From Nitrospirota bacterium (GTDB lineage Bacteria; Nitrospirota; Thermodesulfovibrionia; Thermodesulfovibrionales; UBA6898), in the NCBI GenBank assembly GCA_016217675.1, contig JACRHC010000080.1, forward strand, positions 1 to 64,000: a stretch of DNA of 64,000 nucleotides. The letters are read 5' to 3'. Shown here piece by piece: positions 17,198 to 26,683 of the stretch. A model generated the notes under the pieces. It did no database searches. It had not been told where the DNA came from and saw only the letters and a program-made list of their open reading frames with translations. Numbering within the stretch: the stretch's first letter is position 1; the number at the start of each line of letters is the position of its first letter. Both the position numbers and the translations under genes were made by a program.

Positions 17198-17460
17198 TTA
17201 GGCGGCTTCCGTTCTTTTGGTGTGCCCAATGACTTTAATAACCATGCTTCGATATCCTTATGGGGGATAAACTTTGCATCAGGTTTATCGGCTGCCTCAA
17301 CGGCCTTTTTGATTTCTGCTATCTGCCATTCATTGATATCGATGTATTCTTTAATGGCCTCTGCGCATAAATGTGTTTTTGCTCGACCGACTTCTTTGGA
17401 TAGGTGTTCAAGCCTCTCTTTTGTGTCATCGTCAAGCCGCACTGAAAAAGTTGTGCTCAT
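17188..17460 (-). CDS. Ribbon-helix-helix antitoxin (ParD/RelB-like)
   Basis: The 90-residue product begins STTFSVRLDDDTKERLEHLS, a ribbon (FSVRL) plus helix-helix DNA-binding fold typical of CopG/ParD-type antitoxins, with a C-terminal tail that would bind the toxin. GGAGG stands shortly before the ATG at 17460. Its toxin partner is a relic (17105-17197), so this is now an orphan antitoxin. Such proteins repress their own promoter, which should lie at about 17465-17550, next to the transposon right end. Confidence 0.8.
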   Translation of the reverse strand: MSTTFSVRLDDDTKERLEHLSKEVGRAKTHLCAEAIKEYIDINEWQIAEIKKAVEAADKPDAKFIPHKDIEAWLLKSLGTPKERKPPKCG

Positions 17461-17557
17461 GTCTTACACCTCCTTCGTAACGCAGAATAACACAAAAAAA
17501 CTATTAGGTAAACTTGGCGTGCCACGCTCCGTGATCACGACCAACTCCCCACCTTCG

Positions 17558-17645
17558 CAAGTCTGAAATAATGCCCTATATTCTCAATGTCTTATGTAAT
17601 ATTCGCATTTGCCGTGTAAATTCGCATTGTCTTATGGAATTGACA
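17558..17645. repeat. Transposon right-end repeat, outer copy at the comEC breakpoint
   Basis: On the minus strand the terminus reads TGTCAATTCCATAAGACAAT from 17645, followed by further boxes containing TGCGAAT and ACATAAGACATT. Immediately outside (17646-17650) is AGAAG, the expected position of a 5-base target duplication, and comEC coding sequence resumes there. A matching left end preceded by AGAAG was not found in the window. Confidence 0.8.
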
Positions 17646-19735
17646 AGAAGAAACCTTTCATGAACAGACGATCTTCCGCCATGATGAGGGACCTTGAGCA
17701 CGTCGCTCCTGAGCAGCATGCCGAGATGGGACAGATCTTCCTCTGCCTCATCCTCAACATCCCCCGCAAAAAGGAATGCACGGCTCTTCCCGTTTAGTCT
17801 AAGGACAGTCGAGGTATTGTTTTCGTCAACAAAATCATTCTCCTCGAGTGTGTAAAATTCAGGATAGGGATGAAGCACCTCAATTCTGTAGTTCTTTCCC
17901 TCAACAATGTCTCCCCTCTCCAGTCTGCGGTGCGTTTCAGGCAATACCAGTTCTTCGGGGAACTCAAGACGGCCGTTGTCCCAGATCTCCTTAACAAAAA
18001 ATTGCTTCAGAATATAATCCAGGCCGCCAGCATGGTCTGGATGGGAATGGGTAATAACAAGGGCATCTACGGTTCTTCTGCCCCGATATTTAAGAAAGTT
18101 CGCTGCTTCATAGCCGCCTCTCCCGGTATCCACTACCAGGACTTTCCCGTCGGGAAGCTCTGCAACAGCAGAATCTCCCTGCCCCACATCAAGGAAGGTA
18201 ACGCTGAGCTCCTTGGGGAAGAATAAACTCATGATCGCATAAAGCAGAAATGGCAGAAAGGGCGTGAGAAGCAAGGCCTTCTTTCGTCCCCACGCAAGAT
18301 AACAGAAGAAACCGGCATAAGAAAGAATGACCAGTGCTAGGGGAAAGGCATGTATTTTGGTATCAGCAAAGGGGATCTTCGCCATCATTCTCACAAGCCA
18401 AAGAGAACAATCTGTTGCGAGCCCCGCCAGAGGTCCAAATATATAATTACCGGTCAGGAGATACGAAAAGGATGAGATAAGAGCCAGGGGCACAACAACA
18501 AAACCGATCAGCGGGGCAACGACCAGATTCGCAAGGGGGGATAGGAGAGAGAGATAATGAAAGTGATATGCCACGAGCGGCGCTGTTCCAACGGTTGCCG
18601 CCAGGGTCAGTCTTAGGGAACTTTTTATGAATTCAGCTAACGCATTATTCTTTTTTGGCTCTGCGATCTTCTCATCCTCCTCCTTGCGCTCAACAGAGAA
18701 ACCGATAAAAAAGACTGCGATGAAGGAGAGCTGAAAGGTCAGGGTCATGATCACTTCCGGATCCCAAAGCACAAGCACAAAGGCAGCAAGCAGGACCGTA
18801 TTGAGCCAAAATCCCTTGCGCCCGATCAAAAGACCGAGGAGAAAAAGACTGATCATCACAAAGGATCTAATCGCGGGAATGCTCCCCCCTGAGATGCCCA
18901 GATAGAGCACCATAAGAGGAAGGCAGACTATCGCCGCAACCTGCTGCGGGCTTACGTATATGGTTAACCGCTGAAAAATATTGTAAGGCAACCGCCTTAC
19001 GAGGAACAGGAAAAGAGCGAACATAACAACCGATAAAAGACCAAAGTGAGTGCCTGAGATGCTGAGTATATGGGCAAGACCGGTTATATTGAAGGCGTTC
19101 TTCAGACCTTCATCAAAATGCACCTCACCAACCGTCACGGCAGAAATGAAATCCGCACTATCCTTGCTGAAACGCCCCATAATGTAATTATGCAGAGAAG
19201 CCCGGTGTCGTCCGAAGAAATTCCCAAAAGCACTATTGGCTTCTTCCTGCCCATTAATCTCTATGAGCTGTGCCGTGAGCAAAGCCCTGCCGCCGCTGCC
19301 GGGATTCAGGCGGGTTCTATCCTTTCCTGTTTCCACAAAAAAATCGTAGGTGTCATCAGTATTAAACTCAGCATCTGAACGGAGTCTGATTTTCTCGTTC
19401 TCCATTGCCTCTATCTCCAGCCCGGTCTCTTCATCAAAGGCTTTTTCGACAATAAAGTTCTGCATGGCAGGAGCAGATGAAGACGTGCCGGTTTTAGAAA
19501 GGAATTTGCCCGATATCTCCATTTTCTTGTTCCAAGGTTGCGCCGGCTGATCTGCGAGGGGCACTCTGAAGAGTGCATAAACAATCCCGAGGATAATAAC
19601 GAAAACCCATCTGCCTTTATTATTTCTCATAAGCCAGACACCGGATACAAGAAAAAGAACGATGCTGCAGAACGGAAAATATCGGGCGATGAAAAAGAAG
19701 ACAGTACCGGAAAGGAAACTCAGCAGGAAGGGCAT
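17576..19735 (-). pseudogene. comEC: comEC (DNA uptake channel/Rec2), C-terminus cut by transposon
   Basis: ComEC carries single-stranded DNA across the inner membrane during transformation. The product has N-terminal membrane segments, a DUF4131-like soluble region, the Competence membrane domain (SISGTHFGLL around 230) and a metallo-beta-lactamase domain (FLDVGQGDSAV, THSHPDHAGG, FAGDVE, KVPHHGGRSS). Genuine sequence ends after GGRSSVHERFLL at 17646; the last 23 residues are read-through into the transposon end. The usual C-terminal block with a conserved YGHP-type motif is missing. The start overlaps the glmM stop by one base (TGATG). It is probably non-functional. Confidence 0.9.
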
Positions 19736-21084
19736 CAGGCCATCTTTTTTTTAATTACCTTTGCAATGTTCCGGCCGAGCCTGGTGATCGCATTCAGCCT
19801 CTCGCCTTCAAGCATAACGCGTATCTTGGGCTCAGTGCCCGAAGGCCTGACAAGAACCCTTCCTTTGCCTGCCAGAGTTTCCTCGGCCTGCCGCACAGCA
19901 AGCTCTATGGCTGGAAAGGAGCGGATGTCCTGCCGCTTTTCAATTTCAACATTAATCAGCACCTGAGGGAAAAGCTTTATCGGTGATGCCAGCTTTGAAA
20001 GCGGCAGATTCCTTGCCTTCATCAGATCAAGCACCTGAACAGCAGTGATCGGGCCGTCACCGGTCGTATTATGATCAAGAAAGATAATATGGCCTGACTG
20101 CTCACCGCCGAAATTATAGTCATCAGTCAGCATCTTTTCCACCACATAACGGTCACCGACTTTCGTCCTGATTAAGCCAATGCCGTTTTTCTTCAAAAAG
20201 ATCTCAAGGCCGATGTTACTCATGACCGTTGCAACTACCGTGTTTCTTCTGAGGCAACCCTGTGCCTCCATCGCAACTGCACACATGCCCATGATCTGGT
20301 CGCCGTCAACGAGCCTGCCCTTTTCATCGCAGAGGAGCACACGGTCTGCATCACCGTCATGGGCAATGCCGATATCAGCCTTATTCTTCAGGACAGCCTT
20401 TACCAGATCTTCCGTATGCAGGGATCCGCACCTGTCGTTTATGTTAGTTCCGTTGGGGTGGTCATGAATTGAGATCACCTCAGCGCCAAGCTCCCGCAGG
20501 AGCCAGGGCGTCGTTTTGTACGCAGAGCCGTTTGCACAGTCCACGACCACCTTCATGCCTTCAAACGATACCCCCTTTCTGAGGGTTGACTTGATGTATT
20601 CGATATATCTCCCTGTTGCATCATCGAGCCTGAAGGCCTTGCCAACATGCTCACCCTTTGCCCTGTACCGCTCGAGGCCGTCATCGATAACCATAGTCTC
20701 GATCCTGGCCTCGATGTCGTCAGGGAGTTTGAAGCCATTATGTGAAAAAAACTTTATGCCATTATCATAAAAAGGATTGTGCGACGCAGAGATCACCACA
20801 CCTGCATCGATCCGAAGGGCACGCGTCAGGAATGCTATTCCGGGTGTCGGAAGGGGACCCACAAGCGTTACGTTCATGCCCATGGAGCAGATACCTGACG
20901 TAAGGGCACTCTCGATCATATAACCGGAGAGTCTTGTGTCCTTGCCGATGAGGACCATATTCCTTCCGTGGTGCTGCTTTTTCAGCACAATGGCTGCTGC
21001 CATACCAACTCTCAGGGCTATCTCAGGAGTGATCGGATACCTGTTGACCTTCCCCCGCATACCATCAGTGCCGAACAGCTTCAT
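19735..21084 (-). CDS. glmM: Phosphoglucosamine mutase
   Basis: The enzyme converts glucosamine-6-phosphate to glucosamine-1-phosphate for peptidoglycan and LPS precursors. The 449-residue length is typical. Family marks are the metal/phosphoserine loop ISASHNPFYDNG (about 99-110), the metal-binding AHDGDADRV (about 240-248), the sugar-binding GGEQSGHII and the phosphate-binding RPSGTEPKIRV near the C-terminus. The start overlaps the cdaR stop by 4 bases. Linkage to cdaA-cdaR is conserved in many bacteria; GlmM is known to bind and inhibit CdaA in Firmicutes. Confidence 0.97.
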   Translation of the reverse strand: MKLFGTDGMRGKVNRYPITPEIALRVGMAAAIVLKKQHHGRNMVLIGKDTRLSGYMIESALTSGICSMGMNVTLVGPLPTPGIAFLTRALRIDAGVVISASHNPFYDNGIKFFSHNGFKLPDDIEARIETMVIDDGLERYRAKGEHVGKAFRLDDATGRYIEYIKSTLRKGVSFEGMKVVVDCANGSAYKTTPWLLRELGAEVISIHDHPNGTNINDRCGSLHTEDLVKAVLKNKADIGIAHDGDADRVLLCDEKGRLVDGDQIMGMCAVAMEAQGCLRRNTVVATVMSNIGLEIFLKKNGIGLIRTKVGDRYVVEKMLTDDYNFGGEQSGHIIFLDHNTTGDGPITAVQVLDLMKARNLPLSKLASPIKLFPQVLINVEIEKRQDIRSFPAIELAVRQAEETLAGKGRVLVRPSGTEPKIRVMLEGERLNAITRLGRNIAKVIKKKMA

Positions 21085-21731
21085 TTCTTTTTCTCCGCAA
21101 CGGTTATCTTCACTTTCACCTTTACCTTTGAAATATCTACTTTTATATTCGTACCTGATGTGTCGAGACCAAGTTCTTCGGTTATCGTGCCCGAACTATG
21201 AGAAATGTCGAGCGGTTCAGTCCTGATCATATCGATTCTTCTCAACTCTGATTTAAGACCCCTGATGACCGCAGTCCTCGGCTCAACCATGATTGACTTC
21301 ACCGCTCCCTTTTCAGGAGAACCCAATAACTGCGGCTGCACAGGAACGGTCTTCTGCATAATCTCTTCCAGTTTCACCCGCACAGAAGGAGGAGTAACAT
21401 TCGTCACGGTCATGGCAAACGGCAGTTTCACGTCTTCCTTGTTCACGGGATAGACCATTTCACCCGGCTTTGCCCTGCCCAGGTCCAGAAAAACCCTGAG
21501 ATCAGAGGCGTTAAGATTTTTCATGAATCTCTCCTGACCTCTAATGGTGAGTGTTACCGCCTTGGCAGTACTGCCGGAAATGGCGAGTTCAGCAGGAATA
21601 TCCTTGAACTCAAGCGGCGCCTCAAGCGATATTTCAGACTGCCCCTGAGAAGTGACAAAAAACCAGAGGAAGACGGCAATCAGCACTGCAGACACTTTAA
21701 GCCCGAAATTCTCAAAAATCCTCTGTTTCAT
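21081..21731 (-). CDS. cdaR: YbbR-domain protein, CdaA regulator
   Basis: The 216-residue protein has an N-terminal membrane anchor (VSAVLIAVFLWFFVTSQ, about 12-28) and an extracytoplasmic part with two YbbR repeats (LEAPLEFKDIPAELAISG near 35 and TVPVQPQLLGSPEKG near 130). It lacks the third and fourth repeats of the Firmicutes protein. CdaR binds and modulates the diadenylate cyclase encoded immediately upstream. It overlaps both neighbours by 4 bases, indicating one operon. Confidence 0.9.
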   Translation of the reverse strand: MKQRIFENFGLKVSAVLIAVFLWFFVTSQGQSEISLEAPLEFKDIPAELAISGSTAKAVTLTIRGQERFMKNLNASDLRVFLDLGRAKPGEMVYPVNKEDVKLPFAMTVTNVTPPSVRVKLEEIMQKTVPVQPQLLGSPEKGAVKSIMVEPRTAVIRGLKSELRRIDMIRTEPLDISHSSGTITEELGLDTSGTNIKVDISKVKVKVKITVAEKKK

Positions 21732-22498
21732 GTCTTTGCCTTCTTGCTCGCAAATATATCAGTCAGCATATCTCTGAGCGTACTCATGTCAAGTTTGCCT
21801 TCTATCTTGCCGCCAAGGACAATGGATATCTGGCCGGTCTCTTCGGAAACAATGACTGCAACAGCATCTGTATCCTCAGTAAGACCGATGCCGGCCCTGT
21901 GCCGGGTTCCAAAGGACTTGCTCACCTCAGCGCTCAGGGTAATTGGGAGAAAGCACCCGGCAGCGGCAACTCTGTTGCCTTTGATGATAACAGCTCCATC
22001 ATGGATCGGCGATGAAGGATGAAAAATGCTCAGAAGAAGCTCGCGGGAAACTTTTGCGTCCAGGAGTGTGCCTACTTCAATAAAGTCCTTAAGGCTCGTC
22101 TCACGCTCGATGACAATAAGCGCACCGATCTTTTTATTTGCAAGAGAAACCGCGGCTCTGACAATCTCCTCATGGGATCGCAGCTCTTCAGCAGTTGTAA
22201 ACGAGGTAAGGAATTGAGTTTCTCCCATATGAGCCAACGCCTTGCGAATTTCGGGTTGAAACAGGACAATGATAGCGAGAACTATCTGGGCCCAGAAACT
22301 CTGGACAAGCCAGTCAATGGTAAACAACTCAAGATGGCGCGATGCCATCGATGCAACGAGCAGGACCCCGAGGCCAAGCAGCATCTGGACAGCCTTCGTC
22401 CCTTTAATGATCAGGAGAAGACGATAGAGGATCAGTGACATCACAAGGATGTCAAGAATATCAAGGATCCACCGGTGCTGTCTCAGGAGTACGAGCAT
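21728..22498 (-). CDS. cdaA: Membrane diadenylate cyclase
   Basis: The enzyme makes c-di-AMP from two ATP. Three hydrophobic segments lie in the first 100 residues (ILDILVMSLILYRLLLII, ALGVLLVASMASRHL region, FWAQIVLAIIVLF). The DisA_N catalytic domain follows, with DGAVII and RHRAGIGL motifs (about 165-205), both needed for catalysis. Length (256) is normal. It is the first gene of cdaA-cdaR-glmM-comEC. The target of c-di-AMP in this organism is not visible in the window. Confidence 0.95.
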   Translation of the reverse strand: MLVLLRQHRWILDILDILVMSLILYRLLLIIKGTKAVQMLLGLGVLLVASMASRHLELFTIDWLVQSFWAQIVLAIIVLFQPEIRKALAHMGETQFLTSFTTAEELRSHEEIVRAAVSLANKKIGALIVIERETSLKDFIEVGTLLDAKVSRELLLSIFHPSSPIHDGAVIIKGNRVAAAGCFLPITLSAEVSKSFGTRHRAGIGLTEDTDAVAVIVSEETGQISIVLGGKIEGKLDMSTLRDMLTDIFASKKAKT

Positions 22499-22672
22499 TG
22501 TATGAAAAAGCCTGCCTCTGCTATGAAGATGGCATATTATATATTATGCCCTGCATAAAATTACAGAAGGGCGCATGACGTGATGAGAAAAATTCCCTCC
22601 CTGTTGCCATTCTCAGGTTCGGTATTACACATTTGACAAGACAAGCAATAATAGGGTATTTTAATAGTCTGA

Positions 22673-22749
<77 letters not shown>

Positions 22750-22758
22750 AATAAATAC

Positions 22759-22787
22759 AAAGGTCTGCAGAAATGCAGGCCTTTTTT
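22759..22787 (+). terminator. Rho-independent terminator of the tRNA-fMet
   Basis: AAAGGTCTGCA and TGCAGGCCTTT form an 11-base-pair stem with one G-T wobble around a GAAA tetraloop, followed by a run of T residues. It lies 10 bases after the tRNA. Confidence 0.9.
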
Positions 22788-22850
22788 GTTGTAGGTAAAC
22801 CATTCTATAGCGGGTGTGGTAATGACACTTCGAAACCCTTGGTAGGAGAA

Positions 22851-22927
<77 letters not shown>

Positions 22928-22972
22928 ATATTAAAAGAAGTGAGTTTTAATTATAAGAAGTAATTGAAAAGT

Positions 22973-22993
22973 GTGTCAAGAATTCATTGACAC
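22973..22993. terminator. Hairpin downstream of the motB-motA unit
   Basis: GTGTCAA and TTGACAC form a 7-base-pair stem with a 7-base loop, about 120 bases past the motB stop on the minus strand. The following minus-strand bases are only moderately T-rich, so it is a weak terminator candidate. A second small hairpin (TTCACT/AGTGAA) lies near 23041-23056. Confidence 0.4.
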
Positions 22994-23115
22994 AATAAAG
23001 GCTTCTGTTTTACCGGGAAGCATTGGCGTATCGACACAGTTCACTATGCAGTGAACTCAGATGCAAGCGTACTGTGATCCCCTGCCAGAGGGTGAAGAAA
23101 CATGGAGGTTCATGC

Positions 23116-23961
23116 CTACTGTTTGCCAGACCCTGCAGAGGGCTTCTGCTTTGAGCTCTCGTCAAGGCTATCGACCTTCTTCTGACTCGGATAAAGCAGA
23201 ATAATGCTGATCCTCCGGTTACGGGGATCATTGGGGTTTTCCTTGATCAGAGGATCTGATGCAGCATAGCCCGCGACCCTGCTCAGCCTGTCAGGATTCA
23301 GACCATTTTTTTCAAGCTCCCGTCTCGCTATAGATGCCCGTTCAGTGGACAGCTCCCAGTTGGTGTACCGGTTTGACGAATAGCTGAGCGCGTCAGTGTG
23401 GCCCTCAATCGCTATCTTATTTTCGTTGTCTTTGAAATTCTCTGTTATTAACTGCAGTATCCTCTTTGCCTCCGGTGTCAGTTCAGAGCCCCCAAGGGGG
23501 AACATCAGCTTCCCTTCCTTATCGGTCAGCTGAATCCTCACGCCACCCTCAAAGACATCAACAAGCACCTGGTCTTTGACATCGCCAAGCTTTGATTCTA
23601 TTTCACCTTTCAATTTATCCTTAAAATGCTCTGGGGTGTGAATCTGGGCAACATCAGTTACCCCCTTGCCCATTTCTTTTTCCATCTTTCCGAAACTGCC
23701 GCCCGAGTCGCCAACAGCCCCTCCCGGGGCATCGAGCATCATGGATGTTCCGGCCTTTTCAAAGATGTTGAACGACTTGAAATAGGTAGAGACCCTTGCC
23801 CTCTTTTCCGGTGAAACCATGCTCAGGAGCCACAGAAGCAGAAAAAAAGCCATCATCGCTGTTACGAAATCTGCATATGCCACCTTCCAGCTGCCGCCAT
23901 GGTGACCGCCATGCCCGGCCTTCTTGACCTTCTTGATGATGATATTCTTCTGGCCTTTCAT
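23116..23961 (-). CDS. motB: Flagellar stator protein MotB, first set
   Basis: The 281-residue protein has a basic N-terminus and a single membrane segment with the conserved aspartate in KVAYADFVTAMMAFF (about 28-42), then a periplasmic linker and an OmpA-type peptidoglycan-binding domain (IAIEGHTDAL, NWELSTERA, NRRISIILLY). MotB anchors the ion-conducting stator to the wall. It overlaps motA by one base. A Ser/Lys-rich tail follows the OmpA domain. Ion specificity cannot be read from sequence alone. Confidence 0.93.
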   Translation of the reverse strand: MKGQKNIIIKKVKKAGHGGHHGGSWKVAYADFVTAMMAFFLLLWLLSMVSPEKRARVSTYFKSFNIFEKAGTSMMLDAPGGAVGDSGGSFGKMEKEMGKGVTDVAQIHTPEHFKDKLKGEIESKLGDVKDQVLVDVFEGGVRIQLTDKEGKLMFPLGGSELTPEAKRILQLITENFKDNENKIAIEGHTDALSYSSNRYTNWELSTERASIARRELEKNGLNPDRLSRVAGYAASDPLIKENPNDPRNRRISIILLYPSQKKVDSLDESSKQKPSAGSGKQ

Positions 23962-24809
23962 TATTTCCGGATACCCTTCTCGAGTTCCGTAAAGCTGGGG
24001 CGTTCCTGTCCTGAAATAGCCCTTCTGCCAAGCTCCACTGCCATCTGGGGAGCTGCTCCGCCCACAAAGGCCACCATTGCAACCTTAATCACTTCAAAAT
24101 AGACCCCTTTAGCCTTTGCCTGGTTTTCGAGGTTCGTCGCAATCGGACCGACAAACCCGTAACAGGCAAGCACGCCGAGGAAGGTCCCGACAAGGGCTGC
24201 TCCGATGCTGTGACCCAATACCGACGGAGGCTGGTCGATCTTTCCCATGGTAAGCACAACGCCCAGAACTGCGGCAACAATACCTAATCCGGGAAGCGCG
24301 TCAGCAACCTTGGTGATGCTCTCTGACGGTATCATCTCATGATGATGATGTGCGCCGATGTCCACGTCCATAAGGCTTTCGAGCTCGTGGGGAGGCATAT
24401 TCGTGGTGATCATCACCTTCAGATTATCACAGATGAAATCAAGAGCATGGTGGTTGGCCAGCACTGATTTGTACTTGGTAAAAAGCGGACTCTTTTTCGG
24501 ATTTTCGATGTCAGCCTCGATCGATATGAGACCGTCCTTGCGGATCTTCGAAAATATTGTATTTAAAAGTGCGAGCAGTTCAAGGAACTGGGCCTTCGAT
24601 ACTGAGCCGGAGCCAAAGATAGAGCCTACACTCTTAAAGACCACGGAGACCATACCGCCGGGAGATGCAATAAAAAATGCCCCCAATGCTGCGCCAAAAA
24701 TAATGACATATTCGGCAGGCTGAATCATAACATGCAGGTTGCCTCCTTCCATAAGAAAGCCGCCGATGACTGCCGCCAGAACCAGTGCTATACCTATACC
24801 TGCAAACAT
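23961..24809 (-). CDS. motA: Flagellar stator protein MotA, first set
   Basis: The 282-residue protein has four hydrophobic segments and is of the longer, E. coli-like MotA class. The start MFAGIGIALVLAAVIGGFLM is typical, and LGIVAAVLGVVLTMG with the GTFLGVLACYGFVGP segment form the last two membrane helices. The cytoplasmic loop, rich in charge, contacts FliG. Preceded by about 60 bases after the sensor-kinase gene, it could be read in the same transcript. Confidence 0.95.
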   Translation of the reverse strand: MFAGIGIALVLAAVIGGFLMEGGNLHVMIQPAEYVIIFGAALGAFFIASPGGMVSVVFKSVGSIFGSGSVSKAQFLELLALLNTIFSKIRKDGLISIEADIENPKKSPLFTKYKSVLANHHALDFICDNLKVMITTNMPPHELESLMDVDIGAHHHHEMIPSESITKVADALPGLGIVAAVLGVVLTMGKIDQPPSVLGHSIGAALVGTFLGVLACYGFVGPIATNLENQAKAKGVYFEVIKVAMVAFVGGAAPQMAVELGRRAISGQERPSFTELEKGIRK

Positions 24810-24870
24810 AGATTATCCCTCACTAATTACATTTCTCATATCAGCCGATCAACTACGATTAACAGCGTTA

Positions 24871-26031
24871 TTATTTAAACGGAATTTGTATGGTAAATAC
24901 AGATCCTTCACCCTCTCTGCTTTCGACATGAATCATACCATCATGCTCAAGCACTATGCCATAGGATATCGAAAGACCAAGCCCCGTACCTTTATTAACA
25001 GGCTTGGTAGTAAAGAATGGGTCGAATATCCTGGAAAGATTTTCCTTAGGTATACCTATCCCATTATCAGCAATACTGAGCATGAGCTTCTGATTAACCT
25101 TGTCATGCCACGTCCTGATGACAATCTTCCCTTCTCTGCCTGCCTCTGAAACAGCCTGTTCCGCATTCATAAGGATATTAAGGACAACCTGCTGGATCTG
25201 CTGGGTATCAATATAACAGAGAGGCATATCCGCCTCATATTCTCTCACGATCTCAATGTTCTGATTTCTGTGCCAATACGCCCGGAGTTCAACTATTTTA
25301 TCAATAATGTCGTTAATGTATTCCAGGCTTCTCTGCGTTGCCTGCTGACGCGAAAAGCAGAGCAGGCTGTCTATGATAACTTTACACCGCTCTGCTGATT
25401 TCGAAATCTTGGCAAGGTCCTTTTTAATACCCTCGTCCTGCACCTTGAGTGAAAGGATCTCTGCATATCCAAGGATGCCGGTCAGCGGATTATTCAGTTC
25501 ATGTGCAACGCCTGATACAAGCCTGCCGATCGATGCAAGTTTGTACGCATAATAGAGTTTATTCTTAAGATTTATAAGCTCGGTAATGTCCTTCATCACA
25601 TAAACAAAGACATCCTCTTCATCGTAGCGGGCAGGGAAAACGCTGATCACATACGTGCTGTCCTTTACCGTGATTTCCCGGGAGGAAATGATGCCGTCCT
25701 GTTCAGGGGTGAACATATCCGGGTGGGGTATTTCAAAGCAGAGGAGTTCGTCCACATTCAAACCAATGATTTCCCGCGGATGCTTCTGGAACCGGCGGGC
25801 AAATGAAAGGTTTGCATTCCTGATCACATGGTTTCTGTCAATGACAAAGATATAGTCCTGAACCGCATCGATCGTCGACTGCCAGTGTTCCTGGCTCTTG
25901 ATGATCTTATCGATGAACTCATTGTCGAGATTTGACGACGCCTGCAGATCGCTCATGAAATCCGGTTGCCCCCCGCAGCCTTTTCTGCATATAACCAGAT
26001 CATCTGTTTCTGCCCAGTATGATGATGTCAA
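24871..26031 (-). CDS. PAS-domain sensor histidine kinase between the two stator pairs
   Basis: This soluble 386-residue kinase has a PAS domain at about 45-155, HisKA with H in [20 protein letters not shown] (about 178), and an ATPase domain ([32 protein letters not shown]). It is of the NtrB-like class. The listed start overlaps motB2 by 32 bases; the internal ATG at 25956 (MSDLQ) would remove the overlap. Its partner regulator may be the response regulator at 29652-30254 or another NtrC-type protein outside the window; pairing is inferred. Confidence 0.9.
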   Translation of the reverse strand: MTSSYWAETDDLVICRKGCGGQPDFMSDLQASSNLDNEFIDKIIKSQEHWQSTIDAVQDYIFVIDRNHVIRNANLSFARRFQKHPREIIGLNVDELLCFEIPHPDMFTPEQDGIISSREITVKDSTYVISVFPARYDEEDVFVYVMKDITELINLKNKLYYAYKLASIGRLVSGVAHELNNPLTGILGYAEILSLKVQDEGIKKDLAKISKSAERCKVIIDSLLCFSRQQATQRSLEYINDIIDKIVELRAYWHRNQNIEIVREYEADMPLCYIDTQQIQQVVLNILMNAEQAVSEAGREGKIVIRTWHDKVNQKLMLSIADNGIGIPKENLSRIFDPFFTTKPVNKGTGLGLSISYGIVLEHDGMIHVESREGEGSVFTIQIPFK

Positions 26032-26683
26032 CCCGACGGTTCTTTATCCGGCCGTCAGACGTGGCATTCGTAGCCTTCGGTCTGAACTCGGCGTATCCTG
26101 CGGCTGCAAACCTTTCGGGAGGCAAATTGTAGGCGGTAAGCAGATAGCTCAGCACGCTGGTTGCCCGGGCAGTCGATAGCTCCCAATTCGATGCATACCT
26201 GGCGTGGGTGTCGGTTATCGGTATGTTGTCCGTGTGTCCCTCAACAATTACGTTATTCGGCAGTTTCTTGAGCAGAGAGGCGACTGCGCCAAGAGACGCC
26301 GAGGCCTCCTGCCTGAGGCCGGCTTTGCCAACATCAAAGAGGACATTATCACCAATAGAAAGGATCACCCCGCGCTCGTCCCTGCTGATCTCCATGTCAT
26401 CCTTTGCCTGCAATGCTGCAACGCTGCGCCTGAGTTCTTCTTCCACCGATATCATTTCAGGGGCAACGGGCACAATGCCTTCGATGACCGGCTTGACGGT
26501 CCGGGCATCTTCAGACCTGAAAGCCGACTTCATGGAGCCTGTGAACATCTTGAGCTTGCCGGCATCCACCTGACTTATTGCATACATCGTTGTAAAAAAA
26601 GCAAAAAGAAGTGTTACAAAGTCTGCATAGGAAACAACCCACCGGTCAGGATTATCCTGATCTTCGATACGCTTCTTTCTCAT
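26000..26683 (-). CDS. motB: Flagellar stator protein MotB, second set
   Basis: The 227-residue protein has one membrane helix with the conserved aspartate (WVVSYADFVTLLFAFF, about 13-28) and a C-terminal OmpA domain ([30 protein letters not shown]). It is shorter than the first MotB and more like the PomB/MotS-type class. It shares a junction with motA2 at 26683. Two distinct stator sets in one organism usually allow different ions or loads. Confidence 0.93.
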   Translation of the reverse strand: MRKKRIEDQDNPDRWVVSYADFVTLLFAFFTTMYAISQVDAGKLKMFTGSMKSAFRSEDARTVKPVIEGIVPVAPEMISVEEELRRSVAALQAKDDMEISRDERGVILSIGDNVLFDVGKAGLRQEASASLGAVASLLKKLPNNVIVEGHTDNIPITDTHARYASNWELSTARATSVLSYLLTAYNLPPERFAAAGYAEFRPKATNATSDGRIKNRRVDIIILGRNR

